Source of the DNA: Acetobacterium sp. | Lineage (GTDB): Bacteria; Bacillota; Clostridia; Eubacteriales; Eubacteriaceae | DNA length: 35,470 nt | Reading direction: 5' to 3' | Assembly: GCF_030652775.1 (NCBI RefSeq) | Contig: NZ_JAUSPS010000002.1 | Location: 1 to 35,470 of the forward strand | Translations under genes and position numbers: made by a program | The notes under the pieces: generated by a model | What the model saw: the letters and a program-made list of their open reading frames with translations, nothing else | Databases searched by the model: none | What the model was told of the DNA's origin: nothing | Shown here: positions 1 through 8,055 of the stretch, piece after piece | How the letters are laid out: every line of letters starts with the position of its first letter | Numbering within the stretch: the first letter of the stretch is position 1

Positions 1-900
1 AATACGCGGACCGGGTCGCTGAATCATATCACTTTCCGGGGTCAGGTATTCAAAATAAACCAACTGATCGTTGATAATCGCATTAATCTTGTCAAAACCG
101 GCAGTGGCTTTAACATCCTCTGGTTTGGTGTACAGAGAAATATAAACATCGGGGTTGTCGGCAATGATTTCTTCAGTACTGAGCTGCGGCCATTGCTCGC
201 TTCCGTCGGCGGCAATATTTACTGCATTCAGATCAGTAAGCATAGAATCCAGGGTGGAACCGGGACCCGGACTATAGAATTTTCCAATATCAATGAAAAC
301 CGATTTTTGAGCTTTAGCTGTTTTAGCTTTCTCCATTAACACTTTTCGATCGGCGGTCATTTTTTCGACAATTTCTTTAGCTTTATCATTGGCATTGGTC
401 ACCTCTCCAGCCTGAACAATATTGGCCAAGACCCCGTCAATATTGGCGGCATTAAAAGTGATGACCTTGGTTCCGGTAGCTTCCAGCTGTTGTTTGATAT
501 CATCGGATACAAAGTCCGACGCCACCACAATATCCGGCTCCAGCTCAATAATTTTTTCCAGAGTCGGTGAGTTAAAGCTGCCAATATCCGTTACTGCCAA
601 AGCGGCTTCGGGATAATCACAGTATTTGGTCCGTCCCACTACCTTGTCCCCCTGATCCAGGGCAAACAGGATTTCGGTTGTTGCCGGAGATAATGATACA
701 ATCTTCTGGGGTTCCTTTTCAATGGTCACTGCCGTCCCTGCATTATCCGTTACCGTTACCGGGTAAGTGGTAACACCACTTTTTGTTTCAACTCCCGCTC
801 CATCCGCTGTCGTTTTGCTTTGCTGACATCCGGTAAAGGATACCATCAAGGCTAAAATAACTAAAATAGCCAACAGACTTCTCATGCTTTTCTTTTTCAT
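1..900 (-). CDS. ABC transporter substrate-binding lipoprotein, BtuF-like (3' end outside window)
   Basis: Reading the minus strand from the ATG at 900 gives 300 open codons that run off the window. The N-terminus has a KKK-rich start, a hydrophobic segment and a lipobox ending SFTGC, so this is a membrane-anchored lipoprotein. The mature part starts with a TYPVTVTDNAGT-type strand and continues with PQKIVSLSPATTEILFAL and a conserved LEPDIVVA segment, as in BtuF/FhuD-type periplasmic-binding folds for corrinoids or ferric chelates. A cobalamin riboswitch with a terminator lies directly upstream, so the ligand is most likely cobalamin or a cobinamide-type corrinoid. Permease and ATPase genes would be expected beyond coordinate 1. 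Family placement is firm; the exact ligand is inferred from the riboswitch. Confidence 0.88.
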   Translation of the reverse strand, partial: MKKKSMRSLLAILVILALMVSFTGCQQSKTTADGAGVETKSGVTTYPVTVTDNAGTAVTIEKEPQKIVSLSPATTEILFALDQGDKVVGRTKYCDYPEAALAVTDIGSFNSPTLEKIIELEPDIVVASDFVSDDIKQQLEATGTKVITFNAANIDGVLANIVQAGEVTNANDKAKEIVEKMTADRKVLMEKAKTAKAQKSVFIDIGKFYSPGPGSTLDSMLTDLNAVNIAADGSEQWPQLSTEEIIADNPDVYISLYTKPEDVKATAGFDKINAIINDQLVYFEYLTPESDMIQRPGPRI

Positions 901-947
901 TTTCTTCCTTCTTTTTCTTTATTTTTTTGCATTTTTTGCAAAAATAA

Positions 948-972
948 ATCCAGCTTCCTGTGGAGGCTGGAT
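948..972 (-). terminator. Intrinsic terminator of the cobalamin riboswitch
   Basis: On the minus strand ATCCAGCCTCC and GGAAGCTGGAT form an 11-bp stem with one G-U pair around a 3-nt loop. A U-rich run (TTATTTTT) follows. It sits between the aptamer and the start codon of the lipoprotein gene, the usual place for a transcriptional expression platform. Confidence 0.8.
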
Positions 973-984
973 ACTAAACAAAAG

Positions 985-1149
985 GTTTAATCCTGTTCTT
1001 CCCACCGAAGAATATCAATGATTATGAGTGTCCTGACTTATGCGTATCCTTGGTTTCTCCCTTCCCATCCTTAAGACAGTGGTACAAGAACCTCGTTAGC
1101 AATTACAGTAGCGGGGGCTGTAGGGGTCTTCCACCCCTTTCCTCATCAA
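985..1149 (-). promoter_or_regulatory. Cobalamin (B12) riboswitch aptamer
   Basis: The minus strand contains GCCCCCGCTACTGTAA, the highly conserved B12-box core. It is preceded by GGAAAGGGGTGGAAGACCCC (upstream paired element) and followed by CCACTG, GGGAAGG and a GTCAGGACAC segment in the order typical of cobalamin aptamers. A TATAAT sequence (complement of 1156-1161) places the probable transcript start near 1149; no good -35 box is visible. Binding of adenosylcobalamin would favour the terminator at 948-972 and shut off the lipoprotein gene. The outer boundaries are approximate. Confidence 0.85.
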
Positions 1150-1202
1150 TTTTCTATTATATTAGTGGAAGTGTATCATAGAATCGGCAACTTTTCAATT
1201 GA

Positions 1203-1997
1203 TTATTTTTGCCGTGATTTTCCATCATTTACCGCCAGACTGTGAAGCACCGCCTGAGCAAAATCCCGGGGTTCTTTTTCCCGCCACGCTTCGTTGGCGA
1301 TGACCTCATAGGAGATGGTATTGATGGTAGGCACCGTGAGAATCTCCGCCATCACCTCATTCAAGGGAATGCTACCTTCACCAGGGATCCAATGGCGATC
1401 CTCATTGAAATCATTGTCCGATAAATGTAGCGCTTTAATCCGCTGCTTGTATTTTTTTAAAATCCGGCCACGATTCTGTTCTTCCAGAAAATCGTGGGAG
1501 CTGTCATAGCACATCCCAAATCGGGGGGCATCAATCTGCTCCAGCAGAAAAGTAAGCAGATGCTGGCGGGAGACGTTTTCCACCGCCAGATCGACATCAT
1601 ATTTTTCAGCGGCATCAGCCAGCTCTGAGAAAAAAGCCAAGCCCTTATCAAGATCCGGCTGAAATTCATCGAGATCACAGGTATGCACGACCATGGCAGG
1701 AATCTCAAAAGCATGGCAATCTTTAAGATAATCCTTAAACCTCTGCAGCTTTGGCTGAATCTCCATCCGGGATGACTCCCAAATATCATTGTAGCCAATA
1801 AAAGGTGCATGAATATTAGTAATTTCTAAACCGTTTTTTCTGACAATCTCGGGAAAATCTTCTTTTCTGATTGCCCAGGGTTCAAGCTCATCCTCCCAGG
1901 AAATCATCGTTTCTTCAAAACCAGCATCAGCAATGATTTTAATCCGATCCTCAAAATTCATAAAATAACCATACCAGGAAAACATACTATAATTCAT
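1203..1997 (-). CDS. Sugar phosphate isomerase/epimerase-like TIM-barrel protein
   Basis: 264 aa. The sequence follows the xylose-isomerase-like TIM-barrel (AP endonuclease 2) pattern: an early strand with DAGFEETMISWE, then ITNIHAPF, MVVHTCDL, DLAVENVSR with the metal-binding Glu, GMCYDSSHD, IKALHLSDND, and a late GEGSIPLNEV/SYEVIANE pair. These Glu, His and Asp positions normally bind a divalent metal. Family members isomerise or epimerise sugars, inositols or hydroxypyruvate, and the substrate here cannot be read from the sequence. Start ATG at 1997 is preceded by GAGAG. It stands alone, with the riboswitch of the next operon starting about 50 nt after its stop. Confidence 0.8.
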   Translation of the reverse strand: MNYSMFSWYGYFMNFEDRIKIIADAGFEETMISWEDELEPWAIRKEDFPEIVRKNGLEITNIHAPFIGYNDIWESSRMEIQPKLQRFKDYLKDCHAFEIPAMVVHTCDLDEFQPDLDKGLAFFSELADAAEKYDVDLAVENVSRQHLLTFLLEQIDAPRFGMCYDSSHDFLEEQNRGRILKKYKQRIKALHLSDNDFNEDRHWIPGEGSIPLNEVMAEILTVPTINTISYEVIANEAWREKEPRDFAQAVLHSLAVNDGKSRQK

Positions 1998-2156
1998 AAC
2001 GGTCTCTCATTCTAAATTATTTTTTACATCTATTCTTTCACTATTTTTCGGCGGTGTTCATATTTTACCCCACGACCACAACTGAAATACTGGTCATCTT
2101 TTTATAACTGCGTTATAATACAATTAAAATCAATCAACTAAAACTGGAGATAATCT

Positions 2157-2897
2157 ATGAAAAAACATTACAAAGGCATCTTGATTGGCATCGGCTTTAT
2201 TGCGTTATCGGCCATGCTTTACTATTTTCATTTTTTTCTTTTTCACGATTCCCATCATATCTTTATTTATCTGCTGGGCGACATTGCTTTTCTGCCGATT
2301 GAAGTCCTGCTTGTTTCCGTTATTTTTCACAAGGTCATTGAAGACAAGGATAAAAACGAGCGCTTTAAAAAGATCAATATGATTCTCGGGGTCTATTTTA
2401 CTGAAGCCGGCGTTGAACTACTGCAATTTTTTTCAAGGGAAGATACCCATCTGCCGGAATTCCAGGATTGCCTGACCATAAAGCCACAATGGGATACCAA
2501 AGACTATAAAAAAGCCATCAAACAGATCAGGAGCTTTAATCCTAGTTTGAACTTCAATTCCCACTGTTTGATGACACTCTCCGAATTCCTTAATTCCCGA
2601 CGGGATCTCTTTTTAAAACTTCTGGAAAACCCGATTCTGGTAGAACACGACACCTTTACCGACCTTGTTTTAGCTCTGACCCATGCCCAACAGGAACTGT
2701 CAAGCCGCAAAGATCTTGGGCAGCTACCAGAAAATGATTATCGCCACCTGATGAGCGATATTGAACGGGCTTATAAGCTGCTGTTACTGGAATGGCTGTT
2801 TTATATGATGCACCTGCGCAAATCCTACCCTTTTCTTTATTCATTTTACCTGCGCACCAATCCCTTTGATCCCAATGCCGAAGTAGAAATTCAATAG
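2157..2897 (+). CDS. Membrane-anchored protein of unknown function
   Basis: 246 aa, start ATG preceded by CTGGAG. Two hydrophobic segments lie near residues 8-27 and 34-58, separated by a short HDSHH loop. A soluble, charged, mostly helical remainder follows, starting at about residue 62 (EDKDKNERFKK). The C-terminus has another aromatic-rich stretch (LLLEWLFYMMHLRKSYPFLYSFYLRTNPFDP). I do not recognise the family and see no catalytic motif. It is transcribed alone on the plus strand and converges with the glycan cluster. A TATAAT at 2114-2119 with a poor -35 (TGGTCA, 17-bp spacing) is a possible promoter. Confidence 0.75.
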   Translation: MKKHYKGILIGIGFIALSAMLYYFHFFLFHDSHHIFIYLLGDIAFLPIEVLLVSVIFHKVIEDKDKNERFKKINMILGVYFTEAGVELLQFFSREDTHLPEFQDCLTIKPQWDTKDYKKAIKQIRSFNPSLNFNSHCLMTLSEFLNSRRDLFLKLLENPILVEHDTFTDLVLALTHAQQELSSRKDLGQLPENDYRHLMSDIERAYKLLLLEWLFYMMHLRKSYPFLYSFYLRTNPFDPNAEVEIQ

Positions 2898-2962
2898 CCG
2901 GCGTTCTTCTCGGCCTATAGGTTTATCGATCAACTCCCGTACCGACCAATTGTTAATCCAAC

Positions 2963-3931
2963 CTACTCGCTGATCGTTTCGACCGACTCGATGGTGTACT
3001 TCTGTTTGCTGAAAACCAGTTCCATCAACATTGATAAGTATTTGATGATTACGGCCAGAATCACAAAGACGCCGAAGAAGCCAAAGACGATGACGAGCAT
3101 CATCGAGGTATAGCCGGAAACCACTTCTTCGGTAACATAGCTGACCAGGGTATAGATGCCGATGCCAAAGGTGGCGATCATCATAAAGACCGCCGCCAGC
3201 AGGGTCATCTTATAAGCCACGTTGGTAAAAAGAATCAGAGAATCGGCAGCCATTTCTTTACGCTGATGCCGGGTTTCCTTGTTATAGGCCTTGGTGCAGG
3301 ATCGGTTATTGTCGTACTCGATGGTGTCAATCTTCAAACCACAGTTGGCGTAAACCGCCTTGCGATAGGGAATCGTCTTGCTCATCGAATGAACCCGATT
3401 AATCGCCCGTCTTGACAGAACCCGGAAGTTTTCCGTCCGCAGCGGATGGGGGCTGTGGGAATAACGGTTGAAGACGGTGTAAAAAAGCCGGGAGGTCTTA
3501 TGGCCGCATTTTTTCGGGGCGGCATTGACGATATCAAACCCGGTCAAACTGTGATTATACACGGTCATCATCAGATTGGTATCATAATCCATCACCATGT
3601 TGTCAAATTCAAAAACAAAATCGCCGATAGAAAGATCAATTCCGGCATTCATGGCCAGTTCAACGCCCTGGTAAAAACTCATATTGACGATGTTGATGAC
3701 CGTGCCAGCGATGCTTTTGCCGATCTCCCGGATGACCGCCAGACTGTTATCATCCGAGGCGTCATTGACGCAGATAATTTGATAGTTTTCAAAATTGGCG
3801 TTTAAAACCCCGTTAATTCTTCCCAGAAAATCCCGGATCCGCTCTTCATCATTATAAATATAGATCACCGCCGAGACAAAGTTCTTTTCTCGATCCTGAG
3901 CTACTATTTTATTTTCTTGCTGTTTTGTCAT
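2963..3931 (-). CDS. Membrane-bound family 2 glycosyltransferase (polyprenyl-phosphate type)
   Basis: 322 aa. The N-terminal GT-A fold shows VSAVIYIYNDEERI, IICVNDASDDNS (nucleotide-sugar site) and VFEFDNMVMDYD (DxD-like region). Two strongly hydrophobic helices follow at about residues 240-263 and 275-303, the layout of GtrB/dolichyl-phosphate-mannose-synthase-like enzymes that put a sugar on a polyprenyl phosphate at the membrane. Last gene of the glycan cluster; its start overlaps the end of the FAD oxidoreductase gene by 4 bp, so translation is probably coupled. Sugar and acceptor are unknown. Confidence 0.85.
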   Translation of the reverse strand: MTKQQENKIVAQDREKNFVSAVIYIYNDEERIRDFLGRINGVLNANFENYQIICVNDASDDNSLAVIREIGKSIAGTVINIVNMSFYQGVELAMNAGIDLSIGDFVFEFDNMVMDYDTNLMMTVYNHSLTGFDIVNAAPKKCGHKTSRLFYTVFNRYSHSPHPLRTENFRVLSRRAINRVHSMSKTIPYRKAVYANCGLKIDTIEYDNNRSCTKAYNKETRHQRKEMAADSLILFTNVAYKMTLLAAVFMMIATFGIGIYTLVSYVTEEVVSGYTSMMLVIVFGFFGVFVILAVIIKYLSMLMELVFSKQKYTIESVETISE

Positions 3932-5109
3932 GTTTTCAATACCTCATCCAAATCGTAAACCGTATTTATTTTCCCCGACAACACCGATACAAAGGTCGGT
4001 TTCTCGCTGACCTTACGCACCACCGTGGGGCGCGAATCGTCCACCTCGGAAGCCTTTAAAATCGGCTTCATCGAATAGAGCGAACCGGCATAGCTAAAGC
4101 CATAATCCTCCTTTAGATATTTCTCGGCCATATTGGACATATACGGCCAGGCGGATTGTGGTTTGGCGATGCAATCATTGCAGTTTCCCAGTTGCTTAGG
4201 ACTGCAATAGCCCTGGCTCTTTTCCTGACAGTTAAATTTGGGCAAGCTGTCAAAGGACGACAGATGGGGAGTAAAGGTCACCGAAGTCAGGGAATGATAA
4301 CCGGTTTTGCCAAAGGGCATTACCGAAAAAAAAGGCCCGTCCATCACCGTGATGCCCACCTCAAGCAGCTTCTTTTCCGGCCGGCAGAGAATGATTTCGC
4401 AGAGCTCATACTTAATTTTAAACGGTTCAAAACCGGCCAGATCCAAAATCTGATTGGTTGATCCGTAGGTGGCATTCAAAAGAAAACCGGCTTCTTCGAC
4501 TGCGCCGGTTTCCAGGGTCAGGGCATAGACATCACTGCCCTTTTCGATAGTTTGAAGTCGAACCCCATATTTGATTTCAACATTGCTCATTTCTGCCAAG
4601 GCATCGATAAAAAACTGCCCCAGTATCCCGGCGTCATAGGTGTATTCTTTGGTCAGGTAGGCGCCGTCACAGAGCCCCTTTTTAAAATACTTCTCGGGAA
4701 ATAATTCTTCACAGGGAATCTCGGCCGCCTGACAAAACTGGGTAAACTGTTCCCGGTTCGTCCAGCTGAAACTATCGCTGGTGGCATAAACTTGCGCAAA
4801 TTCGCTGTGAATGCAGAAATCATAATCCTTGATAAAACGATTAAAATAATGGGCCGATTTGATCGCCGTGGCATAGGACCTGGGGTAGTGGTAACCCATA
4901 TGAACCCGGGCCTGGTTGATATAGGTGGCTCGTTTAAAGGGCGCATCTTCCCATTCCAGCACCAGCACCCGCTCGCCCCGCTCACCACAGGTCTTAGCAG
5001 CGTAAAGACCGTAAAGACCGGCGCCGATAATGATTTTGTCCCAAGTGTTTTTATTGGATTTGTTTTTATTTAAATTGTTTTTGTTCGAATCGTTTTTATT
5101 CCCCGTCAT
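3928..5109 (-). CDS. FAD-dependent oxidoreductase (DAO-like) in the glycan cluster
   Basis: 393 aa from the ATG at 5109, which has GGAG 7 nt upstream and begins just after the aminotransferase stop. An in-frame ATG at 5166 would overlap that gene by 56 bp and has a non-homologous extension, so I prefer 5109. After an Asn/Lys-rich N-terminal repeat (residues 4-23) comes DKIIIGAGLYGLYAAK, a dinucleotide-binding GxGxxG at about 29-34, and the acidic strand VLVLEWE. A conserved INQARVHMGYHYPRS segment near residue 60 and the two-part fold suggest the D-amino-acid-oxidase superfamily. It lies between a sugar aminotransferase and a membrane GT, so it probably modifies a sugar or lipid-linked intermediate. 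Substrate unknown. Confidence 0.8.
   Translation of the reverse strand: MTGNKNDSNKNNLNKNKSNKNTWDKIIIGAGLYGLYAAKTCGERGERVLVLEWEDAPFKRATYINQARVHMGYHYPRSYATAIKSAHYFNRFIKDYDFCIHSEFAQVYATSDSFSWTNREQFTQFCQAAEIPCEELFPEKYFKKGLCDGAYLTKEYTYDAGILGQFFIDALAEMSNVEIKYGVRLQTIEKGSDVYALTLETGAVEEAGFLLNATYGSTNQILDLAGFEPFKIKYELCEIILCRPEKKLLEVGITVMDGPFFSVMPFGKTGYHSLTSVTFTPHLSSFDSLPKFNCQEKSQGYCSPKQLGNCNDCIAKPQSAWPYMSNMAEKYLKEDYGFSYAGSLYSMKPILKASEVDDSRPTVVRKVSEKPTFVSVLSGKINTVYDLDEVLKT
5041..5100 (-). repeat. Four copies of a 15-bp tandem repeat in coding sequence
   Basis: Near the 5' end of the FAD oxidoreductase gene the minus strand carries four 15-nt units, each built on AAYAAAAAC plus six variable bases. They encode NKNDS, NKNNL, NKNKS and NKNTW. 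The units form an Asn/Lys linker directly before the Rossmann strand and are likely to vary in copy number by slippage. Confidence 0.8.
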
Positions 5110-5110
5110 C

Positions 5111-6223
5111 TTATGACTCCAGCAACCTAGGCACAAAGGCATTGATGGCCGCCACAACGGTGTCAATTTCGGTATCGGTCATTCCATAAAACAATGGCAA
5201 AGAAAGTACCTGATCCGCCAGTTTTTCGGTAATCGGCAGACTGCCCCGGCCAATATTTAAATAGGCATAGGCTTCCGACAAATGGGGTGGAATCGGATAA
5301 TGAATGATGCTGCCGATTCCCGCTGCTTCCAGATAATCCTTTAACTCATCCCGATAGGGAGTGGTAATGACAAACTGATGCCAGACCGTGGTGGCGTGAT
5401 CCCGCAGTTTGGGCAACGCAATCACGGGATTGTTCATCTTATTAAGATAGGCCGTACAAACCCGGTTGCGGTCAGCATTGAGCGCATCCAGATAACGAAG
5501 CTTGACGTTTAGCAACCCGGCCTGGAGTTCATCCAACCGCGAATTGGTGCCGACGACCTTATTATAATAGCGCTTCTCGCTGCCATAAAAACGATACATC
5601 CGAAAGGCCTGATCCAGTTCGGGGCTGTTGGTGGTAATGGCCCCGCCATCGCCGAAAGCACCGAGATTTTTGGACGGATAAAAGCTGAAACAGCCGATAT
5701 CGCCAAACGAACCGGTCATCTGCCCTTGATAGGTGGCGCCATGGCTTTGGGCGCAATCCTCCACCAGCCGGAGATTGTGTTTTCTGGCAATCGCCACGAT
5801 CTTATCAATTTCGCAGCTGGTGCCGTAAAGGTGGACCACCAGAATGGCCTTGGTCTTGTCTGTAATCATCGCTTCAATTTTATCCGCATCAATACTATGG
5901 AAAGCGTCCGGCTCGACAAAAACCGGGGTGGCATCGTTAATCGTGATCCCCATCACGCTGGCAATATAGGTGTTGGCCTGAACAATGACCTCGTCGCCGG
6001 CGCCAATGCCCAAAACACGAAAAGAAAGCCACAGGGCATCTAAACAGTTCCCCAGGCCGACGCAGTAATTGGTGCCGATATATTTTGCAAAATCTTTTTC
6101 AAAGCGGTCCACTTCATTCCCGAGAACATAGTTGCCGCTTCTTAAGATTTCCAATGCTTTGTTTTCATATTCTTGCTGATGTTCTTGATAATGTCGTAGT
6201 AAATTATTTGCTGGTACCTTCAT
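5111..6223 (-). CDS. DegT/DnrJ/EryC1-family PLP sugar aminotransferase
   Basis: 370 aa, full family length. PLP-site features are clear: VGLGNCLDAL near residue 55, the EAN-like VQANTYIAS near 82, VEDCAQSHGA with Asp156 near the PLP pyridine, and the Schiff-base lysine in FYPSKNLGAFGDGG (Lys185). The late motif VVGTNSRLDELQAG is typical of FdtB/QdtB/WecE-like enzymes that aminate a 3- or 4-keto nucleotide sugar. It is the second gene of the glycan cluster, 16 nt after the soluble GT2. No 4,6-dehydratase or thymidylyltransferase is in the window, so those steps must be encoded elsewhere. The precise sugar is not determinable. Confidence 0.9.
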   Translation of the reverse strand: MKVPANNLLRHYQEHQQEYENKALEILRSGNYVLGNEVDRFEKDFAKYIGTNYCVGLGNCLDALWLSFRVLGIGAGDEVIVQANTYIASVMGITINDATPVFVEPDAFHSIDADKIEAMITDKTKAILVVHLYGTSCEIDKIVAIARKHNLRLVEDCAQSHGATYQGQMTGSFGDIGCFSFYPSKNLGAFGDGGAITTNSPELDQAFRMYRFYGSEKRYYNKVVGTNSRLDELQAGLLNVKLRYLDALNADRNRVCTAYLNKMNNPVIALPKLRDHATTVWHQFVITTPYRDELKDYLEAAGIGSIIHYPIPPHLSEAYAYLNIGRGSLPITEKLADQVLSLPLFYGMTDTEIDTVVAAINAFVPRLLES

Positions 6224-6239
6224 CTTGTCTCCTCTGCTG

Positions 6240-6977
6240 TCAGGATTTAGTCTTGTGACGATCTTCTTTGATAAATTCTGACTTTAAAAATTTGATCTGC
6301 TTGAGATAGGATACCACAGTTTTAACAACCTTTACCTTAGTATCATAATCATCTTCCCAGATCACCGGAATATCGTGAACTTCGAGGCCCAGGCGCTCGG
6401 CTCGCAGCAGCAGCTCAACGCAATAAAACCAGCCATTGTCCTGGCTGGAAGCAGCAATCAACTCGTCAAAGGTCTCTTTTCGGTAAAAATCAAACCCGCA
6501 GAGGGCATCGGTAAACTTATTTTTAAACACCACATGCAAGAGTCCATTTAGTCCCCGCGAGGTAAATTCTCGCGATGGCTTGCGTCCCATCACTTCAGAA
6601 TTTTTCATCAGCCGGGAGCCCTTGATAATTTTTACATCCGGCTGGTTTTCAAAAATATCCTTGACCTCTCTGAGATGATCGATATTGGTGGAAAGATCAA
6701 TGTCCATATAGCCGATAATATCGCAGCTGTTGTCCGCTGCTCCGGTTCGTAGGGCGACCCCCACCCCCCGTTCCGGGGTTTTTAGATAATGCACCTCTTG
6801 GTACTTTTCGCACAGCCGTTGGCTGATGGCCGCAGTGGCGTCAGTTGAGCCATTATCAATGATGGTTAGCTGATAATCAAACAGCTTGTTTTTTTTGAGA
6901 AAAACCAGGGTTCTTAAAATGCCCTTTTCCAGGCGCCGCTCTTCATCAAGAACGGGAAATAATATATTTACTTTCAT
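6240..6977 (-). CDS. Family 2 glycosyltransferase (dolichyl-phosphate-mannose-synthase-like)
   Basis: 245 aa, no membrane helices. The start VNILFPVLDEERRLEKGI, then LTIIDNGSTDATAA near residue 40 and GYMDIDLSTNIDHL near residue 90, are the nucleotide-sugar and DxD-type metal sites of GT2 enzymes. GSRLMKNSEVMGRKPSREF and ALCGFDFYRKE are also typical of undecaprenyl/dolichyl-phosphate glucosyl- or mannosyltransferases. First gene of the four-gene glycan cluster, 41 nt after mtnA on the same strand, so it may be cotranscribed with the mtn genes. Confidence 0.85.
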   Translation of the reverse strand: MKVNILFPVLDEERRLEKGILRTLVFLKKNKLFDYQLTIIDNGSTDATAAISQRLCEKYQEVHYLKTPERGVGVALRTGAADNSCDIIGYMDIDLSTNIDHLREVKDIFENQPDVKIIKGSRLMKNSEVMGRKPSREFTSRGLNGLLHVVFKNKFTDALCGFDFYRKETFDELIAASSQDNGWFYCVELLLRAERLGLEVHDIPVIWEDDYDTKVKVVKTVVSYLKQIKFLKSEFIKEDRHKTKS

Positions 6978-7018
6978 GATTCATCCTTTAGCTTTATTGT
7001 TTTATTGCAATTATTCGA

Positions 7019-8053
7019 TCACTGTTCTTTCAGCTTGGGAATATTAATGTCATAGGGGGGATAGACCACACCCTTTTCGGTGATGATGGCGGTGACATTC
7101 TGGTGAGGCGTGACATCAAAGGCCGGGTTTTCCATGGCGACCCCGTCCGGTGCTACCTGAACCCCGCCAATATGGCTGATCTCCCGGCAGTCCCGTTGTT
7201 CAATGACAATCTCATCGCCAGATTTCATGGCGAAATCTATCGTTGAGGTCGGTGCCGCCACATACATCGGGATGCCGTGGGCTTTGGCCAATACCGAAAC
7301 CGAATAGGTGCCAATTTTATTAGCCACATCGCCATTAGCAGCAATCCGATCCGCACCGACAATAACGCCATCAATTTTGCCCTGCTTCATCATCCAGCCA
7401 GCCATGTTGTCAGTAATCAGCGTGACCGGAATGCCGTCGGCGTGCAGCTCGTAGGCGGTCAGTCGGGCGCCCTGTAAAAACGGTCGGGTTTCATCGGCAT
7501 AGACAGAAATATTTTTCCCCGCTTCGTGCGCTGCCCGGATCACGCCCAGGGCGGTGCCGTAATCAGCCGTGGCCAAGGCGCCGGCGTTGCAGTGGGTCAA
7601 AAGAGTATCGTTCTGATGGATCAGCTCGGCGCCATGTTTGCCCATATCGCGACACATCTGAATGTCTTCGGCACAGATGGCCTGAGCTTCATCCTTTAAT
7701 ATCTCAACCAACTGAGTCGGTTCTTTATCGGCATTGGCCGCCATCACGTCTTCCATCCGCTTGATCGCCCAGAATAAATTCACGGCAGTGGGACGGGTGG
7801 ACGCCAGTAATTCGCAAACTTCTTTCATTTTAACATAAAAAACGTCTTTTGGCTCATTTTCATATTCCAACGCCCCAAAATAAACACCGTAGCCAGCGGT
7901 TACGCCGATGGCCGGTGCTCCTCGAACGATCATATCGACAATGGCTTTGGCAATTTTTCGATAATCGGTATAAGCATGAACAATAAACTCGGTGGGAAGC
8001 TTGGTCTGATCAATCAGCTTCAGCTCCCCATCTTCTAAATAAACTGGTTTCAA
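7019..8053 (-). CDS. mtnA: Methylthioribose-1-phosphate isomerase
   Basis: 344 aa. It belongs to the eIF-2B/MtnA family that converts 5-methylthioribose-1-phosphate to methylthioribulose-1-phosphate. Diagnostic sequences are MIVRGAPAIGVTAGYGV near residue 42, THCNAGALAT with the catalytic Cys, and GADRIAANGDVANKIGTY with the catalytic Asp. The start codon is TTG at 8053, two nt after the mtnP stop, with GAGGTG six nt upstream overlapping the mtnP end; no ATG fits the family N-terminus. The pair mtnP-mtnA removes methylthioadenosine made in SAM-dependent reactions. No mtnBCD genes are visible here. Confidence 0.93.
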   Translation of the reverse strand: MKPVYLEDGELKLIDQTKLPTEFIVHAYTDYRKIAKAIVDMIVRGAPAIGVTAGYGVYFGALEYENEPKDVFYVKMKEVCELLASTRPTAVNLFWAIKRMEDVMAANADKEPTQLVEILKDEAQAICAEDIQMCRDMGKHGAELIHQNDTLLTHCNAGALATADYGTALGVIRAAHEAGKNISVYADETRPFLQGARLTAYELHADGIPVTLITDNMAGWMMKQGKIDGVIVGADRIAANGDVANKIGTYSVSVLAKAHGIPMYVAAPTSTIDFAMKSGDEIVIEQRDCREISHIGGVQVAPDGVAMENPAFDVTPHQNVTAIITEKGVVYPPYDINIPKLKEQ

Positions 8054-8055
8054 GC

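Noticed and set aside
3446-3805. Plus-strand ORF of 119 codons inside the membrane glycosyltransferase gene
   Set aside because: Antisense shadow of a gene with clear GT2 motifs; Gly/Ile/His-rich composition without domain features.
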